A stretch of 64,000 nt of DNA from Lactarius indigo (taxonomy: Eukaryota > Basidiomycota > Agaricomycetes > Russulales > Russulaceae): contig JAFKAC010000018.1 in NCBI GenBank assembly GCA_025766275.1, positions 558,001-622,000 of the forward strand, given 5' to 3'. The number at the start of each line of letters is the position of its first letter. Position 1 is the stretch's first letter. This document shows positions 1-11,338 of this stretch, piece after piece. The position numbers and the translations under genes are program-made. The notes below the pieces were generated by a model. The model saw only the letters and a program-made list of their open reading frames with translations. It ran no database searches and was not told where the DNA came from.

Positions 1-154
1 AACAATTGGCACCTTTGTACCCCGGCCAGGCCGAGGTTCGCTCGCAGTGGGGACAAGCGGTACAGTGGACGGGCACATGTTTGAAATGGATTTCCTGGCA
101 CCACCAAGACACCAGGAAAAAATGACGAATGGCAGCGAAAATCGAGTAGCGTAG
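1..154 (+). CDS. C-terminal end of a 7TM-family membrane protein (array copy A, partial)
   Basis: Only the last part of the final exon is inside the window. From position 2 the reading frame runs open to a TAG at 152-154. The encoded hydrophilic tail (starting TIGTFVPRPGRG, ending ENRVA) matches the tails of the complete copies ending at 5973 and 11338 almost residue for residue. In those copies this tail follows the seventh hydrophobic segment and an SRVYRGLSDY motif. It is therefore the cytoplasmic or luminal tail of a further array member whose body lies upstream of the window. Confidence 0.75.
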   Translation, partial: TIGTFVPRPGRGSLAVGTSGTVDGHMFEMDFLAPPRHQEKMTNGSENRVA

Positions 155-3100
155 GTGAGACCAAGGTGACCTATCTCCTTGCACAGAATACCCCGAAATG
201 AGACGTATTCCCTTTGTATTTAGGTTTGTAGTAATAGGAAAAGCTCTCGACCTCAAATGGGATGGATTTGGATGCCAGATGCGTGTAGTGTTTTTGTTCT
301 AATGTATCCTGTGTATATTTTATGAATTGAAGTTCGAGAGCACGAACAATGAGGCTCTTTTTCGCCCCTGAGGTCACAACAACTTTTGAGCTTGGTGGCC
401 CATTTTCAGTGATTCGTACCACATACTGCCCAGCCTCGCTTCCAACAAGTCGACGTAGACTTCCCCTTAACGTAAGGGAATTTCACATTAAAGGGCCAAT
501 TCATTCTCCATTCGAAATCTGGGAAATTACCCTTATGTACAAATATGAAGCAGACGCGACCTCGTTCCCGCGTAGATCTGAGTCCTCAGTACGTCTCTTC
601 ATCTGCGTCTGCCCATTCGCCCAGCGACTCCACCAAGTACCTCTGACCCTCGATGAGTTGGACGAAATCATATTGAATCAGCTATATACGGCGTGCAACA
701 CCGGAAAGACCGGGTGAGTTCAATCCGAGGCGACGTGTGATACGAGCAGGACCAAACCTTTCTATCGACGGAAGACATCCAATCCATGGCCTGGACGTTA
801 TATCGGGGATGGTGGGTCAAGTGGTGGGTAATATAAGAAATCATTGTTTGGCCGCGCAGTGGTACGTGTTATATAAGGGCAGAGGTTATCACCCACAAGC
901 GCCCGGAAGTTGTTTTTTTTTTTTTTGTTGGATCCATGTCCGAAAGTTGTTTTCGGGAGTCATTGGTACGATCGCCCGGAGCACCGCCCAAGGCCCTGGT
1001 AGCATCACGTGCACAATGTGTGCGAGGAGAGCACATCCGGTCTGGCTGTCGGCGTTGTAGCTTAAGTCAACGGATGTGCCAATGTGAAGCGCTTGCGTGG
1101 ATCGTCGTGGATGCGTATGTGTTTTCAGGTGGAGAATATTCCGCAGAGAAAGGGGAGGAAACGATACGAGAGAAATAGGGAAGGGAAGAACGAGAGAAGC
1201 TGCCGAAGCGGCGATCACGGGATGGGGTGTTATGACTGGTGTCAGAACTGAGGGCGAGAGGAGCAGGAGCAAACAAAGACAGCTGGACGAGGCCAAAGTT
1301 GAAGGCGGCAACGCTACGGCTGATTGATAAAAGTCTTTCTCAAGTGGACCTGACTAGCATGGATTATGCTGAGATAAACGAGTAAGCAAAATAGCACAGC
1401 AACGGTGACAGAGATAGTGCCGTGGTGGGCGATATCTGGGGGAAGCCAGTGCCTGATTCCAGAATGGCAAGTATAAATAAGTAGACGGGGAGAGATAGGG
1501 AGTAGGCGTGGGATAAGCAGGTGAAGGAAGCGAATGCACTGTAGAGTGCGCGTTGGGTGTACAAAAGGAGCATACAACGGGGACAATGCGAAAAAGCGTC
1601 GACACGAGGGGCAATCAGAATGGGTTATGCGAACAGGGTCACGTCACCATTTGAGCCACCTAGAAGCGGCGGCGATGACATAATCACTAGCAAGCAAGAG
1701 GAAGAGCCTGAGGCAAGGCCTGAGGGAGCGATGGATTAAAATATAGGCGCTAGATGAGACATAGAGACGGCGAGAACGAGCGAGTTAGGAGGAGTGTGGG
1801 AAATCTGAGGACAGGGCTTGGGGCAGGGGGAACAGATCTTGGGCGGGTATGCTTGGCATGCCAGTGGCATTTTGAAACAAGCCCTTGAACAAGCCTTACA
1901 GTACTAGCAGAGAAGATTCAAATATGCCCGAGCACGTAAAGTGTACTACCTGCTGTACCCCACACGATCCCAACTCGCCGCGTCAAGGCACAGCACGAAA
2001 TAAATACGAGCCCTTCCCCACCGAGCGGCCCACACTTTCCCGCGAATATCCAGGCTACAGTATTACCTTAGCCTTGACTTCAAGTTTGCGATCTCCGAGC
2101 CTGTTTTTCTCTCTTTCCCGTATAAATGCTTCCTGTATCTACTTTTAACACAGTCAATCTTAGTGCCATTCTCTCAGGGCTTCAGAGCCCTTTATAGCTC
2201 AGTCTGTCCCATTCTCCGTGTTCCCGTGCGTCTCGCATAATCGCGCGCCTTTAGAAACTTTGGGGCGATGGGTCCTCAACCCAAGGGGACCTGTATACAA
2301 TATTACGCGCTGTGCGGAGGCATGCACGACCGATAGCGCGACTTCGTACTTCCCCTGAACCCAAGGCAGCCCGGGTTGTTTGGGGAGTGTCCCTGCGCGC
2401 AGAGGCAACCTCAATACAACATATGGGACCCATAAGATGGGCCTGAGATCTCAAATAATTTTCAACTCCACTCTCTGACCCACGGTTCTGCGTAGACTGT
2501 GATATGGGCACAGAGCCTCCTTAGCGTGTACTGACGCAATATATCGTACAGAGCGTAGGACAGTACCTGCGCGATGGCCGTCCTGAACGAATCACAAGTT
2601 GCTACTTGGCCGTGAAGAATCTTGTCGGATATTACTGGTTGATTGACCACGTCCACATTTTGTAGGATGGAAGAACTACTCGCTAAAAGAGCACAACGCA
2701 CATGGTATGTGTAACAAAACCCGATTTTGAATCGGATTATGACAACGATATGTGCGGACTTGGATCAATGAATCGGACAGGCGGAGCGGATATTTTAGAA
2801 AAAGTGTAGGGGGAGGGGACAGGGGAGGGAATGAAGGTGTGTGACAGTGTGAGGAAGGAGGGGAAAGTAAGAGCGAAGCTGTGAAGGCGAGGATCGGGGG
2901 ACAGTGAGTAAACGACGGTGTTCAGTCGAAACCGAAACCGATCAGGCCTCGATCCGGAGACGACCGGAGAAAGAGGCCAGGTCTGACGGCGACGATTGGT
3001 CCCATTGATTGCAGTCCTGCGAATGTAGAGCTGGAGGTATCGTTGATGAAACCTGGCTCGACCTGGGATCAAGGGAAAAGGCGTAGGCGACGCACAGATA

Positions 3101-4295
3101 CACTCGGCAAGAAAGAGGCGGGTTGCGCACACGGAGAAATGGAACACAAGGAAAATGGAACGGGGACGGGAACGGGAATGGAACGTGAAGGCGGAGTGAC
3201 AAAATAAGTGGTAGGAAATCGAAGAGCAAACCGGGAAGAGAGAGAACGTTGCGAGCGAGACCTAGTGAAGGTGAAGGCCAAAATGATTGAATCGTCGGGG
3301 ACTAGGGCAAGAGGCAAAGGAACACGCTAGAAAAGGAAAGAAAAAGGGACGCACACGAGAATAAATCGTGGCTTCGGGGCCCGATTGAAGTGCGGCGTGG
3401 TGATAGCGTGGTGATAGCGACAACCCAGTGGAGTGGGCCATGTAGAAAAAAAGATAGATGATAATGATAGCCCGAATGAAGACGGACATGATAGGGGCAT
3501 ATATGCAGGATGGGGAGGGGCCGGAAAAGTTGACATGAGGCGAATGGACATACTAGTCACGAGTGTATGCACCGTATCCTGTGGCGTGGGCATGTTTGAG
3601 ACGTAGGCCAAGTGCCAGTACACGGCAGGAACGAGGCTGGGCCACCAAGCTATCGAGGTCGTGGGATCACGACATGGAGTAGTGAAATGTTGAGAGCGAT
3701 GCCGGATCAACGATCCCCGATTGCGCGGTGGTCGCGATGCTGGCAGTGGATGATGTGGATCCCTGCGGGGTTGCGCCTCACAGACCTTACATCTTACAGA
3801 CCTCGCCAATCGCCTTCCCAGTCATGTAATCGATTACCCACGGCTTTATTACAACCAGAGAAAGATACTGAAGTTTGAGTTGGAGGACTTATCGACTCAT
3901 CCATTGCGTAATTCTTGGCCCGAGCCGCGGCCAAGCGTGTTTACTACGACTTGGCTTGATGTACTCTAGTGGGGTTGAAATCAAATGTCACTGTATGTGA
4001 GATGCTAGCAATCAAATGCGCCCTTCTCCTGATCTTGATGTCATCATGTAGCATATGTCACGGTGTGGCAAAATTCGGAGGTTCTTACTGTAACGAAGAC
4101 ACCGATTTGGAAGTGTGGCACTGTCACTGTCAACTAGATGGGGGGACGGGCTCCGGGGCTGTGCACCTTGCTCATGCTGTGTACTGACAGTTCTTGTTTT
4201 TTTATAGATTTGCTTCATGCATGATAAGCGGATCTACTTTTGTCCGCCTTGTCTGAACCCTCATATCACCGCGCCGGTCCTGCTTCCTCCTTAAC
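155..4295. other. Array spacer 1, no recognisable gene
   Basis: This is gene-free DNA between the partial copy and the first complete copy. It is repeated in the later units. Large blocks (about 1130-1800 and 2780-3550) are strongly purine-rich on the + strand. Open frames on the - strand there give low-complexity Ser/Pro/Leu proteins and I do not call them genes. A T-run of about 15 lies near 912-926. About 100 bp before the next ATG (4190-4295) are well conserved in all three complete copies and contain a TATA-like stretch near 4200, so they probably hold promoter and 5' leader. Confidence 0.6.
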
Positions 4296-5973
4296 ATGAC
4301 CGACTGGCAAAGTCCTGCTGTTATCAGTGCAGAATATTGTGCGTCAGTCGTGCTTCCCACATTTCCAAATATTTACGTTCGCCTTACAGACGCGCTCCTC
4401 AAGCTTTACCACGCAGTATGGGGAGTTCTCCTGTGAGCACAGTCGTTCTCAGCCTCGTCTAACTAAAAATACTAAATTTATTCTCATACAAGCTGGGAGT
4501 TCGTCGTGAACATCGGATTCGAATACTCTGTCTTCACTGGAAAGCGAAAGTTTCGCTCATCGTTTTTGGTACGTCGCATGCAGCCCAGACAGGAATGCGA
4601 GATTATCAACTCAAGCTGGTACATACAGCTTTATTTGGGGGCTCGGTGGGGTACTTTTGTCAGCGTCATTACTATACTCGTGGGACTCGACCCAGTGAAC
4701 CGGGTCAACTGCCAGGTACCTTGGCTTCTCATCATGTTGAGCGAGATCGCGAGACTGAGATTCTACCTAGGCCGTAGTCGTCTTTGTCTTCGTGAGAATA
4801 TAGGCTATTTATTTCGTCGACTACATGCTAACATTGGGCCCATGTACTAGTTGTTTTCATATCTCTCGCTAGCTTGTGCCCAGGCCCTGGTAGTGCTGCG
4901 CATGTAGACACCCAATTGTCTAACTCCTCTCCTCACCTCACTGATACAGTACTCTCAGTGCTGCGATATGGGGACTAAACAAGATCGTTGTATCAATCGC
5001 TGCCGCTGCATGGCTCGCCGATGCTGGTACCCTCATTCGTAGTATGTTCATTTCTTCAATTGGCCTTCCGCATATTTCAAACATGTGACCCGGGATTGCG
5101 CGATTAGGTACAGTCATTGTTCGTGGAACCTGGAGCGAAAGCTTGGGTGGAGCCACTTGCAGAATCACGAATATACCCGATACCAGAACCAACATTCTTG
5201 TCTCTTTCGTCACTGACTTGGTGCTTCTTGTACTCATGCTCACGGGGCTTTTGCGCTGGGAAAATGCCCGTCAGAAAGGCGGCATCTCGTGGGTCCTGTA
5301 TACCCAGGTCAGTATTTTCTCATCTCGGATACTACCGTACATGCCACGATGATCTTTGAGGCTGATAACGACGGCAGGGCTTGGCATGGATGATAATTGT
5401 CGCTGTAGCCGAGGCACCCATCGTAGTACGTTTTCCAAAAATGGATACTATGACCCAGGCGACTGATACGAGCTCGCCAGGTATTCATTCTGTTGGACCT
5501 GAATGGTATGCAGTGCATTTCTTTCACACGACGAGACTGGGTATTCACCAAAAGAGGGTTTTCACAGATCCAATGAGCCTCGTATGTCATGAATGAAATA
5601 TTCCGAACAAGGGACTGACTGACCCGATATCGTAGATGTTTCAACTCCCTAAAAGTTGGTGTCTCGTCCCGAGACAATCATGCGAATTCGCTGATTGATT
5701 TCCCTTTATTTAGCAATAACTATGACTATAGGTGCTTCACGGGTGTACCGCGGACTGTCGGACTATGTCCACAAAGAATCCGACGCACATATGAGTAGAG
5801 GATTTCCAGTGAGACAGTCAACAATTGGCACCTTTGTACCCCGGCCAGGCCGAGGCTCCCTCACAGTGGAGACAAGGGGTACGCTGGGCGGGCACATGTT
5901 CGAAATGGATTTTCTGGCACCGCCAAGACACCAGGAGAAATCGACGAATGGTGGGGAAAGTCGAGTAGCGTAG
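4296..5973 (+). CDS. Predicted seven-helix membrane protein (array copy B)
   Basis: The gene can be spliced into one 336-residue frame from 11 exons: 4296-4432, 4493-4568, 4629-4715, 4771-4791, 4851-4903, 4959-5041, 5108-5307, 5378-5425, 5555-5581, 5636-5654 and 5714-5973. All introns have GT and AG ends and all phases agree. The product has seven hydrophobic segments; recognisable motifs are WEFVVNIGFEYS, LYLGARW, AAIWGLNK, AAAAWLADAG, FVTDLVLLVLMLTGLL, AVAEAPIVV and MTIGASRVYRGLSDY. This arrangement resembles an uncharacterised multi-pass membrane family that is widely expanded in Agaricomycetes (recalled, not searched). No enzymatic motif is visible, so a receptor-like or transport role is speculation. 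The ATG sits in a context conserved in copies C and D. Confidence 0.75.
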
Positions 5974-8900
5974 GTGAGACTAAGGCGACCTATCGTTGCA
6001 CATGATACCCTGAAAATGGGACGTATTCCCTATCTATTTAGGTTTGTAGGATTCAGAAATATCTCGACAGAATGGGATAGGTGTGGATATCGGATACGTG
6101 TAGCGGATTGCTTTAATGTATCCTGCACATATACTATATATTTTATGAGTTCAAGTTCGAGAGCGCGAACAATCTCTCTTTCTCGTCCCTGAGGTCATAA
6201 CAACTTTTGGACTTGGTGATCCGTTTGCAGTGATTCGTACCACATGCCGCTCAACCTCTCCCCCAACAAGTTGAAGAGGGTTTCCCCTTTACCTTAATGT
6301 AAGGGACCCTCCCAAGCTACGCGAGCACAAACTATCACCGCTGCCTCACAATTGGAATTTCGTGTTAACGAGCCAATTCATTACTCCATTCGAAATATAG
6401 GTAAATATACTTAGATACAAGTATGCAGTAATCACGACCTCGTTCCCGTACATCTCTGTTCATTTGTCTCTGCGCCGTCGTCCAGCGAGTCCACCAATTA
6501 CCTCTGACGGTTGTTAAATGAGTCACGCGAAATCATATTGGACCAACTAACTTACATACGGCGTGTGACGCTGGAAAGACCGAGAGTTCAATCCGAGGCG
6601 CTCAGCAATATGAGCAGGATCGAGCCTTTCTATTGGCCAAAGGCGTACAATCCGCAGCCCAACCCTAGACGTCATATCGGGGGTAAATGGAAGGAATCGC
6701 TGTCTGGTCGCGTAGTGGTACGTACCATATAATGGGATGTATAGACTTGTCACACCTGCAAGTGCCCGAAGATTTGCTTGCGTTTGCCCCAAGCTCGGCC
6801 ATTGGTCCGGTCGCATTACGCGCACATGTGCGTATGAGGCCACATCCAGTCGGACACCGCAGCTTAAATGGATGGATGTGCCAATATGTCGTTCTTGGGT
6901 GGGTCTCCGTGTATGCGTATGAGATGACAGGCAGAGCATATTCCGTAGAATAGACCAGATTACTAGGAAGAACGATGCGAGAAAGAGAGAAAGAAGAATG
7001 AGAGAACTTCCAAGGCAACAGCCGCGGGATGGAGTGTAACGACTAGCGTTAGGACTTGGTGGAGAGAGGAGCAGGAACCAACAAAGACAGAAGGACGAGA
7101 CCAAAATTCGAAGGCGGCAATCCTAGGACCGATTGATAAGAATCTTTCGAAAAAAAGCTCAAGTGTCCTTGATTGGCACTGATTAGCGTGGATCACACAG
7201 AGATGAACGAACGAAACAGCACGGCACCAGTGCCAGAGAAAGTGCCAGAGAAGTGGTGGATTGTATCTGGGGAGAAGCCATAGCCTGGTTCCGGAACGGC
7301 ACGTATAAGTGGAATGAGAGAGGAGATGGGGAGATATGGGAGGAGTAGGCGTAGCATAAGTAGGCGAAGGAAAGAAAGTGCGAGGCTATCAGAATGGGCA
7401 CCGAACGCAACGATTATAGTAAGGATGTGGGCGTGAGCCTAGTGAAACGGGAAAAAATAATTTATCGACGAGAAACAAGGGAGCCGTAAGTGGGAAGTAG
7501 AAGATTAGGAAAAAGAAACACAAATGAAACTAGGATCGTGCCGATCCACGCCCCCCAAAAAGAGTGGCTAGGTGCATGGCGTTGTGCGCCGGGTAAAGCC
7601 TACCCGAAGCAGCGCAACGAGGAAAAGTCTCAACACGTGGGACAGACAGTGAGGGTGATGCGGACAGGATCACCTCAACAATCGAACCACCTGGTAGCGA
7701 GGGTGAAGGGCGGGGACGAGAATGTTATCAGAACGCGAGAGCCTGGGTATGAGCCTGAGGAAGCGATGGATTAAAAGATACGCACAAGATTGACACAGGG
7801 GGATGGCGAAAACAGTTATGATAGGAAGTGTGGATTGCGTGACACCTTGAACCGAGGGGAGGGGAACCCGAGGTGAGATACTGGGATTCTGAAACAAGCC
7901 CCAATAGAGACCGACGGCGAATTGCAGACGTCCCGTGTGAGACATCCCCCAACTCGCCGCGTCGAGGGATGCTAGCGGGTCAGCGCAGCACCACATCCAG
8001 GTGCGTTTAATCAACTCGGCATCTCCTGTCCTTCGCGCGCACACTTGCACCAAGCGATATGCATTTGACGAGAACCTGCGGCAATACCACCTCTCCCCTT
8101 CCCCTTGCACCATAGGAGTAGAGCCGATGGGGACATCGTTCACCGGTGGGAGAGGCGCCGGACGAAGTGCAGGTGAGGTGTAGATCTTGCGGGTACTGAA
8201 TGGTGAATGTCTTCTGACAGACATCTTTGGAGTCTACGCGACATGTGTCATTGCAGATAAACCTGGCAGGAGAAACCGAAACCGATCAGGCCTCGATCCG
8301 GAGACGACTGGAGAAAGAGGCTAAGTCTGACGACGATGATTGGGCCCATTGATGGCAGTCCTGCGAATTTAGTGATGGGGGTATCATTGACCAAACCTGG
8401 CCCGCTCTGGGACCAAGGGAGAAGGTGTAGGCAACGCACAGATACATTCGGCAAGAACGAGGCGGGTTGTGCACACGGAGAAACATGGAACGGGGACAAG
8501 AACGGAACGAGAAGGCGTGGTGACAAAATAACCGGGAAGATGGAGGGAGTCGCGAGTGAGGCCTAGTGAGGGCGAAGGCCAAAGTGATTAAATCGTTCGG
8601 GGATCAGGGCGGGAGGCCAAGACAAACACACTACAAAAGAAAAGAAAAAGGAAGATACACGAGAATACAACGTGGCTTCGGCGCCCGATCGAAGTGCGAC
8701 GTGATGATTGTGTGGTGATTGCGACCGCCCAGTGGAGCGGGCCATATTAACAAAAAGATAGATGATGGTGCGATAATGGCCCGAGTAAAGGCGGACATCA
8801 AAGGGGCATATATGCAAGACGGACATACTAGTCACGAGTGTAAATACCGTAACCTGCGGCGTGGCATGTTTGAGACGTAGGCCAGGTGCCAGCGCACGGC

Positions 8901-9669
8901 AAGAAGCGAGGCTGTGCCACCGAGCTATCGCGGCCGTAGGATCACGACACGAAGCTATGAAAATATTGAGAGCGATACCGAATCAATAATCGATTGCCGA
9001 TCGTGGGGTAGTGGTAGTGGGCCCATATCCCCCTTCACAGACCTCACACTGGCAGGCCTTAAGTACCGGGCTTACGAATCGCCTTGCCAATCATGTGATC
9101 AATTACGAATCGACGGACTTCCCACTGGGGATCAACGTTGATCAACACTCGCCGATTGCGACGTGATGGCAGTAGATGATGTGGATTCCCGCAGGGTTGC
9201 GCCTCACAGATCCCACAGACCTCACCAATCGCCTTCTCAATCATGTGACCAATTACCCACAGCTTTACTGTAAAGTTACTCCTGAAGTTTTCACAGAGAC
9301 TTACTACAATACCGTCATAGATAGTCGAGTGGGCAATCGCATTACAACCAGAGAAAGGGACCGAGATTTGAGTTGGAGATGCTAATAATCAGATGCGCCC
9401 TTGTCCTGATCTTGATGTCATCATGTGGCGAAGGTGTGGCAAAATTCGGAAGCTCTTAACGAAGACAGTGAAGTGTGGCATTGTCAATTGGATGGGGGGA
9501 CGGGCCCCGGGCATATGAACCGTGCTCACTAGCAGGCTGTGGACTGACATTTCTGTTTTTTATAGGTTTGCTTTATATTGAAACCACTTCATGCATAGTA
9601 TGCGGATCTACTTTTGTCCGCCTTGTCTGAATCCTCATTTCGTCGCGCCGGTCCTGTTTCCCCCTCAAC
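5974..9669. other. Array spacer 2, no recognisable gene
   Basis: Homologous to spacer 1 over most of its length. It starts with a conserved 3' flank that includes a second TAGGTTTGTA-like block. It then holds purine-rich segments at about 6950-7800 and 8250-8820 and ends in the conserved pre-ATG block at about 9556-9669. Minus-strand open frames here (for example 8286-8582) align with counterparts in spacer 1 but also reflect conserved DNA, so they are treated under findings rather than as genes. Confidence 0.6.
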
Positions 9670-11338
9670 ATGACCGCCTGGGAAAGTCCTGCTGTTGTCA
9701 CTGCAGAATATTGTGAGTCGGTAGTGCTTCCCACATTCCCAGATATTCATGTTCGCCTTACAGTCGCCCTCTTCAAGCTTTACCACGCAGTATGTGGAGT
9801 TCTCATGTGAGCACTGTCGTTCTCGGCCTCGTCCAACTAAAATTACTAAATTTCTTCTCATACAAGCTGGGAGTTCGTCGTTAGCCTCGGATTCGAATTT
9901 TCTGTCTTCACTGGCAAGCGGAAGTTTCGCTCATCATTTTTGGTACGTTGCGTGTAGCCCAGGCAGGAATGCGAGATGATCAACTCAAGCTGTACATACA
10001 GCTTTATTTGGGGGCCCGGTGGTGCGCTCTTGTCAGCGTCATTACTGTACTCGTGGGACTCAACCCGGTGAACCGGGTCAACTGCCAGGTACCTTGACGT
10101 CTCGTCGTGTTGAGTCAGATCACGAGACTGAAATTCCACACAGGCCACAGCCGTCTTTGTCTTCGTGAGATTATAGGCCACCTTCTCGACTGCATGCTAA
10201 TATTGGGGCCATGTACTAGTTGTTTTCATGTCTCTCGCTATCTTGCGCCGAGGGCATGGTCGTGCTGCGCATGTAGAAACCCAATTTTCTAACTCCTCTC
10301 TGCACCTCACTGATACAGCACTCTCAGTGCAGCAATATGGGGGCTGAACAAGATCGCTATAGTAACCGCTGCCGCTGTATGGCTCGCTGATGCTGGTGCC
10401 CTGATTCATGGTACGTTCATTTCTTCATTTGGCCTCCCACATATTTCAAACATGTGACCGGGATCACGCGATCAGTCGTAGTTATTGTTCGTGGAAATTG
10501 GAGCGAAAACCCAATCGGAGCAGTTTGCGAAGTCACAAATTCATCTGAAACCAGAACCAAATTTCTTGTCTCGTTCGTCACTGACTTGGTGCTTCTTGCA
10601 CTCATGCTCACGGGGCTCTTGCGCTGGGAAAATGCCCGTCAGAAAGGCGGCATCTGGTGGCTCCTGTATACCCAGGTCAGCATTTTCTCATCCAGGACTC
10701 CACCGCACGCACCGCGATGATCTTCTAGACTGACCATGACGGCAGGGCTTGGCGTGGATAATAATTGTCGCTGTAGCCGAGGCACCTATCGTAGTACGTT
10801 TTCCAAAAATGGATATGACCCAGATGACTGATACGAGCTCACCAGGTTTTCATTCTGTTGAACCTGAATAGTGTGTAATCCATTTCTTTCGGACGAGGAG
10901 ATCACGTATTCACCGAAAGATTATTTTTATAGATCCTATGAACCTCGTACGTGATGAACAAGATATTCCGAATAAGGGACTGACAGACCCGATATCGTAG
11001 ATGTTTCAACTCCCTAAAAGTTGGTGTCTCGTCCCGAGACAATCATGCGAATTCGCTGATTGTTTTCCCATTCTTCAGCGATAATTATGACCATAGGTGC
11101 TTCACGGGTGTACCGTGGACTGTCGGACTATGTCCACAAAGAATCCAACGTACATATGAGTAGAGGATTTCCAGTGAGACAGTCAACAATTGGCACCTTT
11201 GTACCACGGCCAGGCCGAGTTTCCCTCGCAGTGGGGACAAGCGGTACGCTGGACGGGCATATGTTCGAAATGGATTTTTTGGCACCGCCAAGACACCAGG
11301 AGAAATTGACGAATGGTTGGGAAAATCGAGTAGCGTAG
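9670..11338 (+). CDS. Predicted seven-helix membrane protein (array copy C)
   Basis: Same 11-exon architecture as copy B. I checked exon 1 (9670-9806, 137 nt) and the last exon (11079-11338, 260 nt), which have identical lengths to copy B, and the intermediate junctions I followed keep frame. A stop codon seen when reading through near 10,870 falls inside an intron, so the gene looks intact rather than broken. Differences from B are scattered substitutions such as VRGNWSENPIGAV for VRGTWSESLGGAT in the extracellular-looking loop before helix five. The predicted product is about 336 residues with seven hydrophobic helices and the same C-terminal tail. Function is unknown; it is a close paralogue of copies B and D. 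Confidence 0.75.

Noticed and set aside
4429..4435. Stop codon at the end of exon 1 of array copy B
   Set aside because: It is the GTGAGC donor of a 60-bp intron. The same position is a donor in copies C and D.
10860..10880. Stop codon suggesting array copy C is a pseudogene
   Set aside because: After working out the splicing by comparison with copies B and D, the stop falls within an intron and the coding frame is intact.
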